Part shown: one piece after another, positions 21,264 to 30,978 of the stretch | Layout of the letters: each line of letters starts with the position of its first letter | How positions within the stretch are numbered: position 1 is the stretch's first letter | Source: Streptomyces sp. MST-110588 | GTDB taxonomy: Bacteria; Actinomycetota; Actinomycetes; Streptomycetales; Streptomycetaceae | Assembly (NCBI RefSeq): GCF_022695595.1 | Contig: NZ_CP074380.1 | Coordinates: 5,586,001 to 5,650,000, forward strand | DNA: 64,000 bases | Direction of reading: 5' to 3' | Notes under the pieces: generated by a model | Seen by the model: only the letters and a program-made list of their open reading frames with translations | Databases searched by the model: none | Told to the model about the DNA's origin: nothing | Made by a program: the position numbers and the translations under genes

Positions 21264-22637
21264 TCAGGCCGTGGCCGCCCGCTCCAGGATGCGGGCGGCG
21301 ACCGCCGGGGAGTCCACCAGGGGGTGGAGGGCCAAGGCGCGCAGTGCCGCGTGGCGGTCCTTGAAGGTCGCGGCTTCCACCGTCGCCCGCTCCACCGCCT
21401 TGACCTGGAGCATCAGCCCCAACTGGTCTTCCCGCAGGGGGGCGCACGGCAGCGGGCGCGGGCCGTGCGCGGAGACCTCGCACACCGTTTCGATGATGGC
21501 GTCGGGGGCGAGCTGCGGAACCGTCGCCCCGTTGCGTACGTTGAGGATGAGCCGGCCGCGCCGGTCCTGCGCGATGGCGTGCATCAGGGCGAGCGCGACC
21601 CGGTCGTAACCGCCGCCCTCCAGGTCGCATTCCTCACGCTGCCAGCCGCCGCCGGCCTCCCGGGCGTCGGCCATGTACGTCTCCTCGCGCTCCCGCCGGG
21701 TGCGCTCCCACAGTTCCAGCGCCTGGTCCGGCGCGGCGGCGGCCTCGGTGAAGAACGCCCCCTGCTGCCGGTCCAGGAACGCGCCCCGGGTCTGCCGCGC
21801 CTCCTGTACGGCGCGCAGCGTCTCGCGGCGGAAGTAGTAGTAGTGCAGATACTCGTTCGGGATCGCGCCCAGGGCGCGCAGCCAGTCCGCGCCGAAGAGC
21901 CGGCCCGCCTCGAAGGAGGCCAGGGCCCGGTCGTCGGCGAGCAGGCCCGGCAGCAGGTCACGGCCGTCCAGGGTGAACGACCGCAGCCAGCCGAGGTGGT
22001 TGAGCCCCACGTAGTCGTACGTGACGGTGCCGGGCGCGGGCCGCCCGCCCGGGCCCGTACCGCCTGCCGCCGGCCCGTCGGACAGGTCCGCAGAACCGGC
22101 CCCGGCCGCCCGCGCCACGTGCCGCACCAGTCCCGCCGGCGAGTCGCAGATCCCGATGACCCGCTCGCCCAGCACCTGCGCCATCGCCTCCGTCACCATC
22201 CCCGCCGGATTGGTGAAGTTGATGACCCAGGCGTCCGGCGCCAGCGCCGCGACACGCTCGGCGATCTCCAGCGCCACGGGGATCGTCCGCAGCCCGTACA
22301 GCACACCGCCCGCGCCCACCGTCTCCTGGCCCAGCACGCCCTCGTCCAGGGGGATCCGCTCGTCACGCACCCGGCCTGCCGTACCGCCGACCCGGATCGC
22401 GCAGAAGACGAAGCCGGCGCCGCGCAGCGCCTCGTCGAGTCCGTCGGCGACCCGTACGGGTACCGGGTCGGTGCGTCCTTGGGCCAGCCGTTCCAGGACC
22501 GCGGCGATCACCCCCGCCCGCCGGGCGTCGGTGTCGTACAGCGTCACCTCGGACACGGTCCTGGCGGGATCGTCCAGCACGGCGCGGTAGACCAGCGGCA
22601 CGCGGAACCCGCCGCCACCGAGAATCGTGAGCCTCAT
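21264..22637 (-). CDS. GH4 family 6-phospho-beta-glucosidase-like glycosidase
   Basis: 457-aa family-4 glycoside hydrolase, NAD- and Mn-dependent, normally cutting 6-phospho-glucosides by an oxidation/elimination mechanism. It has an N-terminal dinucleotide fold (LTILGGGGFRVP), the INFTNPAGMVTEA segment, the metal-site CDSPAG motif, GLNHLGW, and a C-terminal NVRNGATVPQLAPDAIIE region. ATG 22637 is preceded by TACGTT with a seven-base gap (leaderless type). Divergent from a PfkB sugar kinase ~100 bp away, which suggests a joint role in sugar use. The exact substrate is unknown. Confidence 0.9.
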   Translation of the reverse strand: MRLTILGGGGFRVPLVYRAVLDDPARTVSEVTLYDTDARRAGVIAAVLERLAQGRTDPVPVRVADGLDEALRGAGFVFCAIRVGGTAGRVRDERIPLDEGVLGQETVGAGGVLYGLRTIPVALEIAERVAALAPDAWVINFTNPAGMVTEAMAQVLGERVIGICDSPAGLVRHVARAAGAGSADLSDGPAAGGTGPGGRPAPGTVTYDYVGLNHLGWLRSFTLDGRDLLPGLLADDRALASFEAGRLFGADWLRALGAIPNEYLHYYYFRRETLRAVQEARQTRGAFLDRQQGAFFTEAAAAPDQALELWERTRREREETYMADAREAGGGWQREECDLEGGGYDRVALALMHAIAQDRRGRLILNVRNGATVPQLAPDAIIETVCEVSAHGPRPLPCAPLREDQLGLMLQVKAVERATVEAATFKDRHAALRALALHPLVDSPAVAARILERAATA

Positions 22638-22736
22638 GGGCCGGAACGTACCGCAGCATCGGGCACACTGGCGTCAGGGGCGAAAGGACCGGCCACCGCG
22701 CACGCGCGCGGGAGGAGACGAGCAGGGGCAGGCACG

Positions 22737-23957
22737 GTGAGCACACAGGACCGCCGACAGGCCGCGCACACGGCGCCCACGGGACCCTCGGCGCCCGTCC
22801 TGGACCCGCTCGCCGCCGTACGGGCCGAAGGCGACCCGCCCACCGACGTCTACCTCACCGGAACGGTCTTCTTGGACATCATCTTCACCGGCCTGGACTC
22901 CGCCCCCGTACGCGGCACGGAGTCCTGGGCCCGCGGCATGGGCTCCAGCCCCGGCGGCGTCGCCAACATGGCCACCGCGCTGGCCCGCCTGGGCCTGCGC
23001 ACCTCCCTGGCCGCGGCCTTCGGCGACGACAAGTACGGCGAGTACTGCTGGGAGGCGCTCGAACAGGGCGAGGGCATCGACCTGACGCTCTCCCGCACGG
23101 TCGCCGGCTGGCACTCCCCGGTCACCGTCTCCATGGCGTACGAAGGCGAGCGCACGATGGTCTCCCACGGTCACGAGGCGCCGCCCACCGAGCCCCCGGA
23201 GCGCGCCGCAAGCGCCGGGAGCGCAGGCGCCGGGGGCCCCGGGGGCTTCGGGAGTGCCGTCCCGGGCCCCTTCGACGGCAAGCACGCCCCCGGCTGTCCG
23301 CCGCCGACCCGTGCCTGCGTCGCCTCCCTGGTCCCCGGCCGCAGCGAGGGCTGGCTCGGCTGCGCGGCGGGCCGCGGCAGCCGGATCTTCGCCGACGTGA
23401 GCTGGGACGACACCGGCCGCTGGGACCCCGCCGACCTCGCCGACCTGGAGCACTGCGAGGCGTTCTTGCCCAACGCCGAGGAGGCGATGCGCTACACCCG
23501 CACCGACTGCCCGCGCGCCGCCGCCCGCAAGCTCGCCGACCTGGTCCCGCTCGCCGTCGTCACCATGGGCGCCCAGGGCGCCTACGCCGTCGACAGCCGT
23601 ACGGGCGCCGTCGCCGAGGTCCCGGCCATCGCCGTCGAGGCCCTGGACCCGACCGGCGCCGGGGACGTCTTCGTGGCGGGGTTCGTCACCGGGACACTGG
23701 CCGGCTGGCCGCTGGCCGACCGGCTCGCCTTCGCGGCACTGACCGCCGCCCTGTCGGTGCAGGAGTTCGGCGGCTCGCTCTCGGCGCCCGGCTGGGTCGA
23801 GATCGCCGCCTGGTGGCAGCACGTACGGTCCTACGACGACCAGGACCCGGCCGCGCTGCGCCGCTACGCCTTCCTCGACGCGGTCCTGCCGGCCCACGGC
23901 CGCGCCTGGCCACTGGCCCGCGCCGTCCCCACGCTCGGCTTCCGCCACCCGGCATGA
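22737..23957 (+). CDS. PfkB-family carbohydrate kinase
   Basis: 406-aa ribokinase-like kinase. N-terminal GMGSSPGGVANMATALARLGL is PfkB signature 1. DPTGAGDVFVAGF (304-316) is signature 2, with the catalytic base D310 and the anion hole GAGD. An insertion of ~45 residues rich in Ala/Gly/Pro (150-195) is unusual. The GTG start at 22737 has AGGGGC about nine bases upstream; the reading frame is open far upstream but that part is opposite the GH4 gene. The substrate cannot be told from the sequence; the GH4 neighbour favours a sugar released from a glycoside. Confidence 0.88.
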   Translation: MSTQDRRQAAHTAPTGPSAPVLDPLAAVRAEGDPPTDVYLTGTVFLDIIFTGLDSAPVRGTESWARGMGSSPGGVANMATALARLGLRTSLAAAFGDDKYGEYCWEALEQGEGIDLTLSRTVAGWHSPVTVSMAYEGERTMVSHGHEAPPTEPPERAASAGSAGAGGPGGFGSAVPGPFDGKHAPGCPPPTRACVASLVPGRSEGWLGCAAGRGSRIFADVSWDDTGRWDPADLADLEHCEAFLPNAEEAMRYTRTDCPRAAARKLADLVPLAVVTMGAQGAYAVDSRTGAVAEVPAIAVEALDPTGAGDVFVAGFVTGTLAGWPLADRLAFAALTAALSVQEFGGSLSAPGWVEIAAWWQHVRSYDDQDPAALRRYAFLDAVLPAHGRAWPLARAVPTLGFRHPA

Positions 23958-24133
23958 CCGCCCCTCACGCAGCGTGACCGCCCGCCCTCACGTCCCGGTC
24001 CGGGAACGCCTGACGGAAATACCCTCGGGCATGTCAGTGCACCGTCGTACCCTTGGTATCCCGAGGGGCCGGGTCGCCGGCACCTTCCTCACCAGCAAGG
24101 AATGGGGGTTGAGCAGGCCACCAGGGCCGGCCC
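23958..24133 (+). promoter_or_regulatory. phoH leader region with inverted repeat
   Basis: CCCTCGGG (24022-24029) and CCCGAGGG (24060-24067) form an inverted repeat around a probable promoter for the phoH-ybeY operon. No clear -35/-10 pair was found. Nothing else is evident in this gap. Confidence 0.35.
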
Positions 24134-26215
24134 ATGACTCAGACACCCACGCGACCGCAGGCGCACGCCCAGTTCACCGTCCCGGCCAAGCACCCCATGG
24201 TCACGGTCCTGGGATCCGGCGACTCGCTCCTGCGCGTGATCGAGAAGGCGTTCCCGGCGACCGACATCCACGTTCGGGGCAACGAAGTCAGCGCTGTCGG
24301 CGACGCCGCGGAAGTCGCCCTCATCCAGCGCCTGTTCGACGAGATGATGCTGGTGCTCCGCACCGGACAACCGATGACGGAGGACGCAGTGGAACGCTCC
24401 ATCGCCATGCTGCGCGCGGCGGAGAACGGCGAGGGGGCCGGCGAGACGCCCGCCGAGGTGCTCACCCAGAACATCCTGTCCAACCGCGGCCGGACGATCC
24501 GCCCCAAGACGCTCAACCAGAAGCGCTACGTCGACGCCATCGACCGGCACACCATCGTCTTCGGCATCGGCCCGGCCGGTACCGGCAAGACGTACCTGGC
24601 CATGGCCAAGGCCGTCCAGGCACTTCAGTCCAAGCAGGTCAACCGCATCATCCTGACCCGCCCCGCGGTCGAGGCCGGCGAACGCCTGGGCTTCCTGCCC
24701 GGCACCCTCTACGAGAAGATCGACCCGTACCTGCGCCCCCTGTACGACGCGCTGCACGACATGCTCGACCCCGACTCCATCCCGCGCCTGATGGCGGCGG
24801 GAACGATCGAGGTCGCGCCGCTCGCGTATATGCGGGGACGGGCGCAACCGGTGTTCACGAACGTCTTGACTCCGGACGGCTGGCGTCCCATCGGCGACCT
24901 CCAGGTGGGCGATCTGGTCATCGGGTCGAACGGTGAGCCCACCCCGGTCCTCGGTGTCTACCCGCAGGGTGAGAAGGACATCTACCGCGTCACCGCGCAG
25001 GACGGTTCCTGGACCCTGTGCTGCGGGGAACACCTGTGGACGGTCCGTACCGCGGCCGGCAAGCGCCGCGACGAGCCGTGGCGGGTCCTGGAAACCAAGG
25101 AGATGATCGGCAACCTCCGCACGGCGCACGCCCGTCGGTACGAGCTGCCGCTGCTCACCGCGCCGGTGTGCTTCCCGGAGCGGGCGGTGCCCATGGACCC
25201 GTACGCGCTGGGTCTGCTGCTCGGGGACGGCTGCCTGACCGGCCGCACCACGCCGTCGTTCTGCACCGATGACCAAGAGCCGGCCTTCGCTGTGGAGGCG
25301 GCACTTCCCGGTGCGGAAGTACGGCGGAAGAACCGCGTCGATGACACGCTGAACCCCGTGAAGGCACCGGGCGATGTCGTCACTGTGGAGAACCCGGTCA
25401 CGGGCGCTCTGCGCGCCCTTGACCTGCTCGGCACCGGGTCGTACACGAAGTTCGTGCCGGACGCCTATCTCCAGAACTCCGCGGAGGTCCGTCTGGCCGT
25501 CCTGCAGGGGCTGCTCGACTCCGACGGCGCACCGGTGACCCAGGCCGACCGGACGTGCCGGATCCAGTACACGACGGCATCGGACCTCCTCCGGGACGAC
25601 GTCATCGCGCTGGTCCAGTCGCTGGGCGGCGTGGCCTGCACCCGCCGCAGGGCAGCCGAGGGCAGGAAGCCGGGGAGGGCAGGGGACCGTGATGTCGTCC
25701 ACCACCGGGACGCGCACATCGTCGACATCCGTCTTCCCGAAGGAATCGAGCCGTTCCGTCTCGCCCGCAAGGCCGAGACGTACCGTGCGGCCGGGGGCGG
25801 CGGACGTCCGAGGCGGTTCATCGACTCCATCGAACCCGCGGGGCGTGAGGAAGCCGTGTGCATCCAGGTCGCGGCCGAGGATTCGCTGTACGTGACACAG
25901 GACTACCTGCTCACGCACAACACCCTGAACGACGCCTTCATCATTCTCGACGAGGCGCAGAACACCAACCCCGAGCAGATGAAGATGTTCCTCACCCGCC
26001 TGGGGTTCGACTCGAAGATCGTCATCACCGGTGACGTCACGCAGATCGACCTCCCCGGCGGTACGAAGAGCGGTCTGCGGCAGGTCCAGTCGATCCTGGA
26101 CGGGGTGGAGGACGTGCACTTCTCGCGGCTCACCAGTCAGGACGTCGTACGGCACAAGCTCGTCGGCCGTATTGTCGACGCGTACGAGAAGTACGACAGC
26201 CGCAACGGCCAGTGA
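24134..26215 (+). CDS. phoH: PhoH family ATPase containing an intein
   Basis: 693-aa precursor. The exteins make a 333-aa PhoH-like P-loop ATPase: residues 1-236 and 597-693. Walker A GPAGTGKT is at 146-153. The conserved segment [30 protein letters not shown], which includes Walker B, is split between R236 and T597 by a 360-residue intein. PhoH proteins are ATPases with RNA-related roles in phosphate-stress or ribosome biology; linkage to ybeY supports rRNA metabolism. The ATG at 24134 has only a weak ribosome-binding site. ybeY follows within 30 bp. Splicing should restore a normal-length enzyme. Confidence 0.95.
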   Translation: MTQTPTRPQAHAQFTVPAKHPMVTVLGSGDSLLRVIEKAFPATDIHVRGNEVSAVGDAAEVALIQRLFDEMMLVLRTGQPMTEDAVERSIAMLRAAENGEGAGETPAEVLTQNILSNRGRTIRPKTLNQKRYVDAIDRHTIVFGIGPAGTGKTYLAMAKAVQALQSKQVNRIILTRPAVEAGERLGFLPGTLYEKIDPYLRPLYDALHDMLDPDSIPRLMAAGTIEVAPLAYMRGRAQPVFTNVLTPDGWRPIGDLQVGDLVIGSNGEPTPVLGVYPQGEKDIYRVTAQDGSWTLCCGEHLWTVRTAAGKRRDEPWRVLETKEMIGNLRTAHARRYELPLLTAPVCFPERAVPMDPYALGLLLGDGCLTGRTTPSFCTDDQEPAFAVEAALPGAEVRRKNRVDDTLNPVKAPGDVVTVENPVTGALRALDLLGTGSYTKFVPDAYLQNSAEVRLAVLQGLLDSDGAPVTQADRTCRIQYTTASDLLRDDVIALVQSLGGVACTRRRAAEGRKPGRAGDRDVVHHRDAHIVDIRLPEGIEPFRLARKAETYRAAGGGGRPRRFIDSIEPAGREEAVCIQVAAEDSLYVTQDYLLTHNTLNDAFIILDEAQNTNPEQMKMFLTRLGFDSKIVITGDVTQIDLPGGTKSGLRQVQSILDGVEDVHFSRLTSQDVVRHKLVGRIVDAYEKYDSRNGQ
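24842..25921 (+). other. class 3-type intein with LAGLIDADG endonuclease, inside phoH
   Basis: 360 residues between extein R236 and T597. Residue 1 is Ala, so no Cys/Ser nucleophile at the N-junction. Block A is [20 protein letters not shown]. Block B has H64-L-W66. Block F has C340 in [15 protein letters not shown]. Block G is LLTHN (T358, H359, N360), followed by extein Thr. W66, C340 and T358 match the Trp/Cys/Thr triplet that defines class 3 inteins, where the block F Cys starts splicing. Two dodecapeptide motifs, LGLLLGDG (D129) and LQGLLDSDG (D226/D228), indicate an intact DOD homing endonuclease. The reading frame is open throughout and base composition is close to the host gene. Confidence 0.92.
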
Positions 26216-26241
26216 CCCTGAGAAACGAGAAACAGCACTTC

Positions 26242-26739
26242 ATGTCGATCGACGTCAACAACGAGTCCGGAACGGACATCGACGAGCAGGCCGTCCTGGA
26301 TGTGGCGCGCTACGCCCTGGCCCGGATGCGTATCCACCCGCTCTCCGAGCTGTCGGTGATCGTCGTGGACGCCGACGCCATGGAGCAGCTCCACATCCAG
26401 TGGATGGACCTGCCCGGTCCCACCGATGTGATGTCCTTCCCGATGGACGAGCTGCGCCCGCCGGCCAAGGACGACGAGGAGCCCCCGCAGGGGCTCCTGG
26501 GGGACATCGTGCTGTGCCCGGAGGTCGCCGAGAAGCAGGGGCGCCAGGCGCCGACGGGGCACTCGATGGACGAGGAGCTGCAGCTCCTGACCGTCCACGG
26601 CGTGCTGCACCTGCTCGGTTACGACCACGAGGAGCCGGACGAGAAGGCCGAGATGTTCGGCCTCCAGGCGGCGATCATCGACGGCTGGCGTGCCGAGCGG
26701 GGCCTGACCGGTCCCTCCCCGGCCCCCACCATCACCTGA
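26242..26739 (+). CDS. ybeY: endoribonuclease YbeY (rRNA maturation factor)
   Basis: 165-aa single-strand endoribonuclease for 16S rRNA 3' maturation and ribosome quality control. The zinc motif is H119-GVL-H123-LLGYD-H129. [15 protein letters not shown] and [10 protein letters not shown] are typical. ATG 26242 gives the usual N-terminus [10 protein letters not shown]; an in-frame GTG at 26212 overlaps the phoH stop and is an alternative. Follows phoH in the standard actinobacterial order, with the CBS-domain protein next. Confidence 0.95.
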   Translation: MSIDVNNESGTDIDEQAVLDVARYALARMRIHPLSELSVIVVDADAMEQLHIQWMDLPGPTDVMSFPMDELRPPAKDDEEPPQGLLGDIVLCPEVAEKQGRQAPTGHSMDEELQLLTVHGVLHLLGYDHEEPDEKAEMFGLQAAIIDGWRAERGLTGPSPAPTIT

Positions 26740-26743
26740 CCGG

Positions 26744-28084
26744 GTGACGATGACCACTCAGCTCATAGCGGTCGCCGTCCTCCTGGTCGTCATCGCCTGG
26801 CTCGCGGCCTGCGCGGAAGCCGGTCTGGCCCGTACGACCAGCTTCCGCGCGGAGGAGGCCGTACGGTCCGGGCGGCGCGGCAGCGCGAAACTGGCCGCCG
26901 TGGCCGCCGACCCCACCCGCTACCTCAACGTCGCGCTGCTGGTGCGGGTCGGCTGCGAGATGGCGGCCGGGGTGCTGGTCACCTATGCCTGTCTGCGTTC
27001 CTTCCAGGAGACCTGGCAGGCGCTGACCGTCGCCATCGCCGTCATGGTGCTCGTCTCCTACGTCGCCGTCGGCGTCTCCCCGCGCACCATCGGCCGCCAG
27101 CACCCTTTGAACACGGCCACGGCCGCCGCGTACGTCCTGCTGCCGCTGGCCCGGATCATGGGGCCGATCCCGCCGCTGCTGATCCTCCTCGGCAACGCGC
27201 TGACCCCCGGCAAGGGGTTCCGCCAGGGCCCGTTCGCCTCGGAGGCCGAGCTGCGCTCGCTGGTGGACCTGGCGGAGAAGGAGTCGCTCATCGAGGACGA
27301 GGAGCGCCGTATGGTGCACTCCGTCTTCCAGCTCGGTGACACCCTCGTGCGCGAGGTCATGGTGCCGCGTACGGACCTGATCTCCGTCGAGCGCTACAAG
27401 ACCATCCGTCAGGCCCTCACCCTGGCGCTGCGCTCCGGTTTCTCCCGCATCCCGGTGACCGGTGAGAACGAGGACGACATCGTGGGCGTGGTCTACCTCA
27501 AGGACCTCGCCCGCAAGGTGCACATCAGCCGGGACGCCGAGAGCGAGCTGGTCTCCACGGCCATGCGCCCGGCCGTCTTCGTCCCCGACACCAAGAACGC
27601 CGGTGACCTGCTGCGCGAGATGCAGCGCGACCGCAATCACGTGGCGGTGGTCATCGACGAGTACGGCGGCACGGCCGGCATCGTGACGATCGAGGACATC
27701 CTGGAGGAGATCGTCGGGGAGATCACCGACGAGTACGACCGTGAGCTGCCGCCCGTGGAGGACCTCGGCGAGGGCCGCTACCGGGTCACCGCCCGGCTGG
27801 ACATCGGTGACCTCGGTGAGCTGTACGGGGTGGCGGAGCTGGACGACGAGGACGTCGAGACGGTCGGCGGGCTGCTGGCCAAGCATCTGGGGCGGGTGCC
27901 GATCGCGGGCGCCACGGCCGAGGTCGATCTTCGCGACCACCCGGCCGATCCGTCCCTGAAGGCGCTGCGGCTGACCGCGGAGGCACCGGCGGGGCGCCGC
28001 AACAAGATCATTACGGTGCTGTGCGAGCCGGTCCGCGAGCGGGAGCCGGCCGATGAGGGGACGGGCGGGGGCGCGGGCGGCTGA
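26744..28084 (+). CDS. hemolysin-type (CNNM/CorC) membrane protein with CBS domains
   Basis: 446 aa. The N-terminal DUF21/CNNM membrane domain (~1-145) has about four hydrophobic segments, though it lacks the usual strong EMT-type motif. A CBS pair (~200-320) contains [12 protein letters not shown] and [26 protein letters not shown]. The CorC/HlyC C-terminal domain (~335-430) follows. The family is linked to magnesium or cobalt handling. GTG 26744 lies close behind ybeY; an ATG two codons later is also possible. Conserved place between ybeY and era, although here era is separated by an inserted MFS/regulator pair. Confidence 0.92.
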   Translation: MTMTTQLIAVAVLLVVIAWLAACAEAGLARTTSFRAEEAVRSGRRGSAKLAAVAADPTRYLNVALLVRVGCEMAAGVLVTYACLRSFQETWQALTVAIAVMVLVSYVAVGVSPRTIGRQHPLNTATAAAYVLLPLARIMGPIPPLLILLGNALTPGKGFRQGPFASEAELRSLVDLAEKESLIEDEERRMVHSVFQLGDTLVREVMVPRTDLISVERYKTIRQALTLALRSGFSRIPVTGENEDDIVGVVYLKDLARKVHISRDAESELVSTAMRPAVFVPDTKNAGDLLREMQRDRNHVAVVIDEYGGTAGIVTIEDILEEIVGEITDEYDRELPPVEDLGEGRYRVTARLDIGDLGELYGVAELDDEDVETVGGLLAKHLGRVPIAGATAEVDLRDHPADPSLKALRLTAEAPAGRRNKIITVLCEPVREREPADEGTGGGAGG

Positions 28085-28152
28085 GGCCGCACGTTCTTTC
28101 ACGTTCTTTCGCCCTTCTTCCACGTTCTTCACGGACACCTTGCAGGACACCC

Positions 28153-28195
28153 CACCGCTGCCCGGCGCGTTCTTCGATCGCGCCGGGCAGCGGTG
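28153..28195. terminator. strong terminator after the hemolysin-like gene
   Basis: Perfect 17-bp stem: CACCGCTGCCCGGCGCG (28153-28169) and its complement (28179-28195), nine-base loop TTCTTCGAT. It lies between convergent genes and can serve both. Confidence 0.85.
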
Positions 28196-28299
28196 TCAGG
28201 AAGGCGGTGGCAGGAGGGTGGTGTGAGGAAGGTGGTGTCAGGAGGGCAGTGGCGTGACGTCGGCGGTGGCGTGAGCGCGGTTGCCACAGCGGCTCGTGC

Positions 28300-29856
28300 T
28301 CATGCCGCGGGCGGGGTGCCGCGTCGCGTACGGGTCCGGCGCAGGCCCACCGCGACGAGGAGGGCGACGACCGCGACGAGGGCGGCGTCCAGGCCCAGGC
28401 CGAGCTTGATGCCGCCGAGCGTGGCGTCCGCGAAGCCCGTACCGCTCTCGCGCAGCGCCGCGATGCGCGCCGAGGCCACGGCGCTCAGCAGCGGGATGCC
28501 GACGGTGATCCCGACCTGCTGGGAGCTGCTGACCAGGCCGGTGGCCAGTCCCTGCTGGTCGTCGGGCACGCCGGAGGTGGCCGTCACGCCGTAGGAGATG
28601 ATCGCCCACAGGTGGCCGAGGCTGCCGATGCTCACGCCGGCCAGGGCCAGCCAGACACCGGCGCCGTCGCCGGGTCCGGAGCCCACAGCGAGCAGCGCGG
28701 CGGTGAAGACGGCCTGGACCAGCAGGCCGAGGACCAGGGTGCGGTGGGCGCCGATACGTCCGATGACCTTGGGCGCGAGGATGCCGGCCAGTGCCGAGAC
28801 CACGCCCTGTACGCCGAAGACCAGCCCGGTCCGGAAGGCCGTCAGCCCCAGCACCTCCTGGAGGTAGAGCGTCAGGAGGAAGACGACCGTACTCATCATC
28901 GCGAAGGTGATCAGGCCCGCCAGGTTGCCCCAGGCGACCGTGGGGCGGCGCAGCATCGGCAGCGAGACCAGCGGCTGGTCGGTCCGCGACTCCACGACGG
29001 CGAAGGTGATGAGCAGGACCACGCCCACGACCAGGGTGCTCAGGACGTCCGGGCGGCCGAAGCCGGCTTCGGCGGCGGTCGACAGGGCGTAGATCAGGGC
29101 GAGCAGACCGCCGGTGACGGTGACCGCGCCGGGGACGTCGATCCGCGGGCGCAGCGGGTTGCGGGATTCCGGGAGCAGCAGCGGGGCCGCCACCAGTACG
29201 GCCACACCGGCCGCGCTCAGCAGGCCCATGGTCGAGCGCCAGCCCAGCGAGTCGGTCATCACGCCGCCCAGCACCATGCCGACGGTGAATCCCGTGGAGA
29301 GCACGCTGCCGCTGATGCCCAGGGCGCGTTCGCGCCGTGGGCCCTCGGTGAAGGTGGTGGTCAGCAGGGACATGCCGGTCGGCACGATGATTGCCGCGCC
29401 CAGGCCCTGGACGGCGCGTCCGGCCAGGAAGGTGGCCGGGTCCCAGGCGAGGGCGGCCAGTACGGAGGCCACGGTGAACAGGGCGAGCCCGGCGAGGAAG
29501 AGCCGGCGCCGCCCGTACAGGTCGGCGATGCGGCCGGACAGCAGCAGGAAGCCGCCGGAGGGGAGGGCGAAGGCGGTGACCGCCCACTGGAGGTCGGCCT
29601 GGCCCATGCCCAGGTCCTTGCCGAGGACGGGCAGCGCCACGTTCAGGATGGTGAAGTCCAGCGCGATGATGAACTGCGCGGCGCACAGCACCATGAGGAT
29701 GAGCTTGTCGCGGGTGGTCATCCGCTCGGGCGCGGCGGGGGGTGCGGGAGCTGCGGGCGTTGCGGACGCCGTCTGCGCGGTCTGTGCGGTTGGCGCGGTC
29801 TGTGTGGTCTGGGCGGTCGGCGCGGTGCCGGGGAGCAGGGACGTATCGGTTGGCAT
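28300..29856 (-). CDS. MFS drug-efflux transporter, DHA2 (14-TM) family
   Basis: 518-aa proton-coupled multidrug exporter of the EmrB/QacA type. It has ~14 membrane spans, the motif-A-like GRIADLYGRRRLF loop, and motif C in the fifth helix (GFTVGMVLGGVM). The first ~45 residues are a Thr/Ala/Gln repeat (TAQTAQTA-like) before MTTRDKLILMVL, which could be the true start. ATG 29856 is used here. Divergent from an XRE/MmyB-type regulator 90 bp away, a common drug-pump control arrangement. The pair separates the hemolysin-like gene from the cytidine-deaminase-like gene and so looks like an insertion in a conserved block. Confidence 0.9.
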   Translation of the reverse strand: MPTDTSLLPGTAPTAQTTQTAPTAQTAQTASATPAAPAPPAAPERMTTRDKLILMVLCAAQFIIALDFTILNVALPVLGKDLGMGQADLQWAVTAFALPSGGFLLLSGRIADLYGRRRLFLAGLALFTVASVLAALAWDPATFLAGRAVQGLGAAIIVPTGMSLLTTTFTEGPRRERALGISGSVLSTGFTVGMVLGGVMTDSLGWRSTMGLLSAAGVAVLVAAPLLLPESRNPLRPRIDVPGAVTVTGGLLALIYALSTAAEAGFGRPDVLSTLVVGVVLLITFAVVESRTDQPLVSLPMLRRPTVAWGNLAGLITFAMMSTVVFLLTLYLQEVLGLTAFRTGLVFGVQGVVSALAGILAPKVIGRIGAHRTLVLGLLVQAVFTAALLAVGSGPGDGAGVWLALAGVSIGSLGHLWAIISYGVTATSGVPDDQQGLATGLVSSSQQVGITVGIPLLSAVASARIAALRESGTGFADATLGGIKLGLGLDAALVAVVALLVAVGLRRTRTRRGTPPAA

Positions 29857-29946
29857 ATGAGGAGCTTGGAGCCGCGGAATATCCGGTGGGGAGCGGCAAC
29901 TTATCGTGGTGTCCGTACCACCAGCCTGGGATGACAGGGGGAACAG

Positions 29947-30957
29947 GTGACCAGGGGGAGCAATGCGGCGGGTGCCACCGCCGGCGCGGCCGTCACAGCC
30001 GCCACCGGTCCGGGGCCGGCGGCCGGTCCGGGGCCGGCCACCGGAGCGGGAGCCGCCGGTTCCGGTGCCGCTGCCGGTATCGGTGCCGGTGCCGATGTGC
30101 GCCGGCGGCAGGAACTGCGCGACTTCCTGATGAGCCGCCGGGCGCGGGTCAGCCCGGCCGAGGCGGGGCTGCCGGACGGCGGCCGGCGCCGTACGCCGGG
30201 GCTGCGCCGCGAGGAGGTCGCGGTGCTCGCCGGTGTCGGTGCCTCGTGGTACCAGTGGCTGGAGCAGGGGCGGAACATCACCGTCTCGCCGCAGGTCCTC
30301 GACTCCGTGGCGCGGGTGCTCAGGCTGGACGGCGCCGAGCGGCGTCATCTGTACGTCCTGGCGGGTCTGAACCCGCCGCTGCCGCAGGGGCCGGACAGCG
30401 GCACCGGTGTCGGTGACGGCCTTCAGCGGCTGATCGACGCGTGGATGCCCTTCCCGGCGCACATCATGGACCCCTACTGGAACACCATCGCCTACAACGA
30501 CGCCTCGCACCTGGTCCTGGGGCACGGTCAGGAGGGGGTCTCGCTCAACTGCATGATCGCCTTCTTCACCGACCGGGTCTACCGTGCCCGGGCCAGGAAC
30601 TGGGCCCGCAACGCCCCGGCCGTCGTCGCGCAGTTCCGCGCGGCGTGTTCGGAGCGGCCCGGTGACGAGGGGTACGAGGAGGTCGTACGGGCGGCGTCGC
30701 AGGCCAGTCAGGAGTTCGCGGAGCTGTGGGCGCTGGGTGACGTACAAGACGGCGGGCAGATCCAGAAGGAGATCGAGCATCCGCTGGTCGGGGCGCTGTA
30801 CTTCGAGAGCACGCAACTGCGGGTGCCGGCGCGTCCGGATCTGACCGTGGTGCTGCACAATCCGCAGCCGGCGACGGATACCGCCGCGAAGCTGGAGTGG
30901 CTCACCTCGCCGGAGGGCCGGCGGGGCGGGATGTACTCGGTCGCGCTGTCGGGATGA
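29947..30957 (+). CDS. XRE-family regulator with MmyB-like ligand-binding domain
   Basis: 336 aa. After a ~50-residue Ala/Gly/Pro repeat, the helix-turn-helix (~52-140) contains RRRTPGLRREEVAVLAGVGASWYQWLEQGR. The C-terminal MmyB-like domain (~160-330) has AHIMDPYWNTIAYNDA and ends LEWLTSPEGRRGG. Such proteins usually control an adjacent transporter or reductase. GTG 29947 has AGGGGGAA upstream. Divergent from the DHA2 transporter, which it probably regulates. Confidence 0.9.
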   Translation: MTRGSNAAGATAGAAVTAATGPGPAAGPGPATGAGAAGSGAAAGIGAGADVRRRQELRDFLMSRRARVSPAEAGLPDGGRRRTPGLRREEVAVLAGVGASWYQWLEQGRNITVSPQVLDSVARVLRLDGAERRHLYVLAGLNPPLPQGPDSGTGVGDGLQRLIDAWMPFPAHIMDPYWNTIAYNDASHLVLGHGQEGVSLNCMIAFFTDRVYRARARNWARNAPAVVAQFRAACSERPGDEGYEEVVRAASQASQEFAELWALGDVQDGGQIQKEIEHPLVGALYFESTQLRVPARPDLTVVLHNPQPATDTAAKLEWLTSPEGRRGGMYSVALSG

Positions 30958-30965
30958 GGCCCGCA

Positions 30966-30971
30966 TATGCT
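30966..30971 (+). promoter_or_regulatory. leaderless-type -10 of the cytidine-deaminase-like gene
   Basis: TATGCT followed by seven bases and then ATG 30979. Choosing this ATG rather than the one at 30967 rests on this box. Confidence 0.5.
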
Positions 30972-30978
30972 CGCCCGT

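Noticed and set aside
21324..22736. Upstream extension of the PfkB frame across the GH4 gene
   Set aside because: Only the part after GTG 22737 has kinase motifs; the rest is the antisense of the glycosidase gene.
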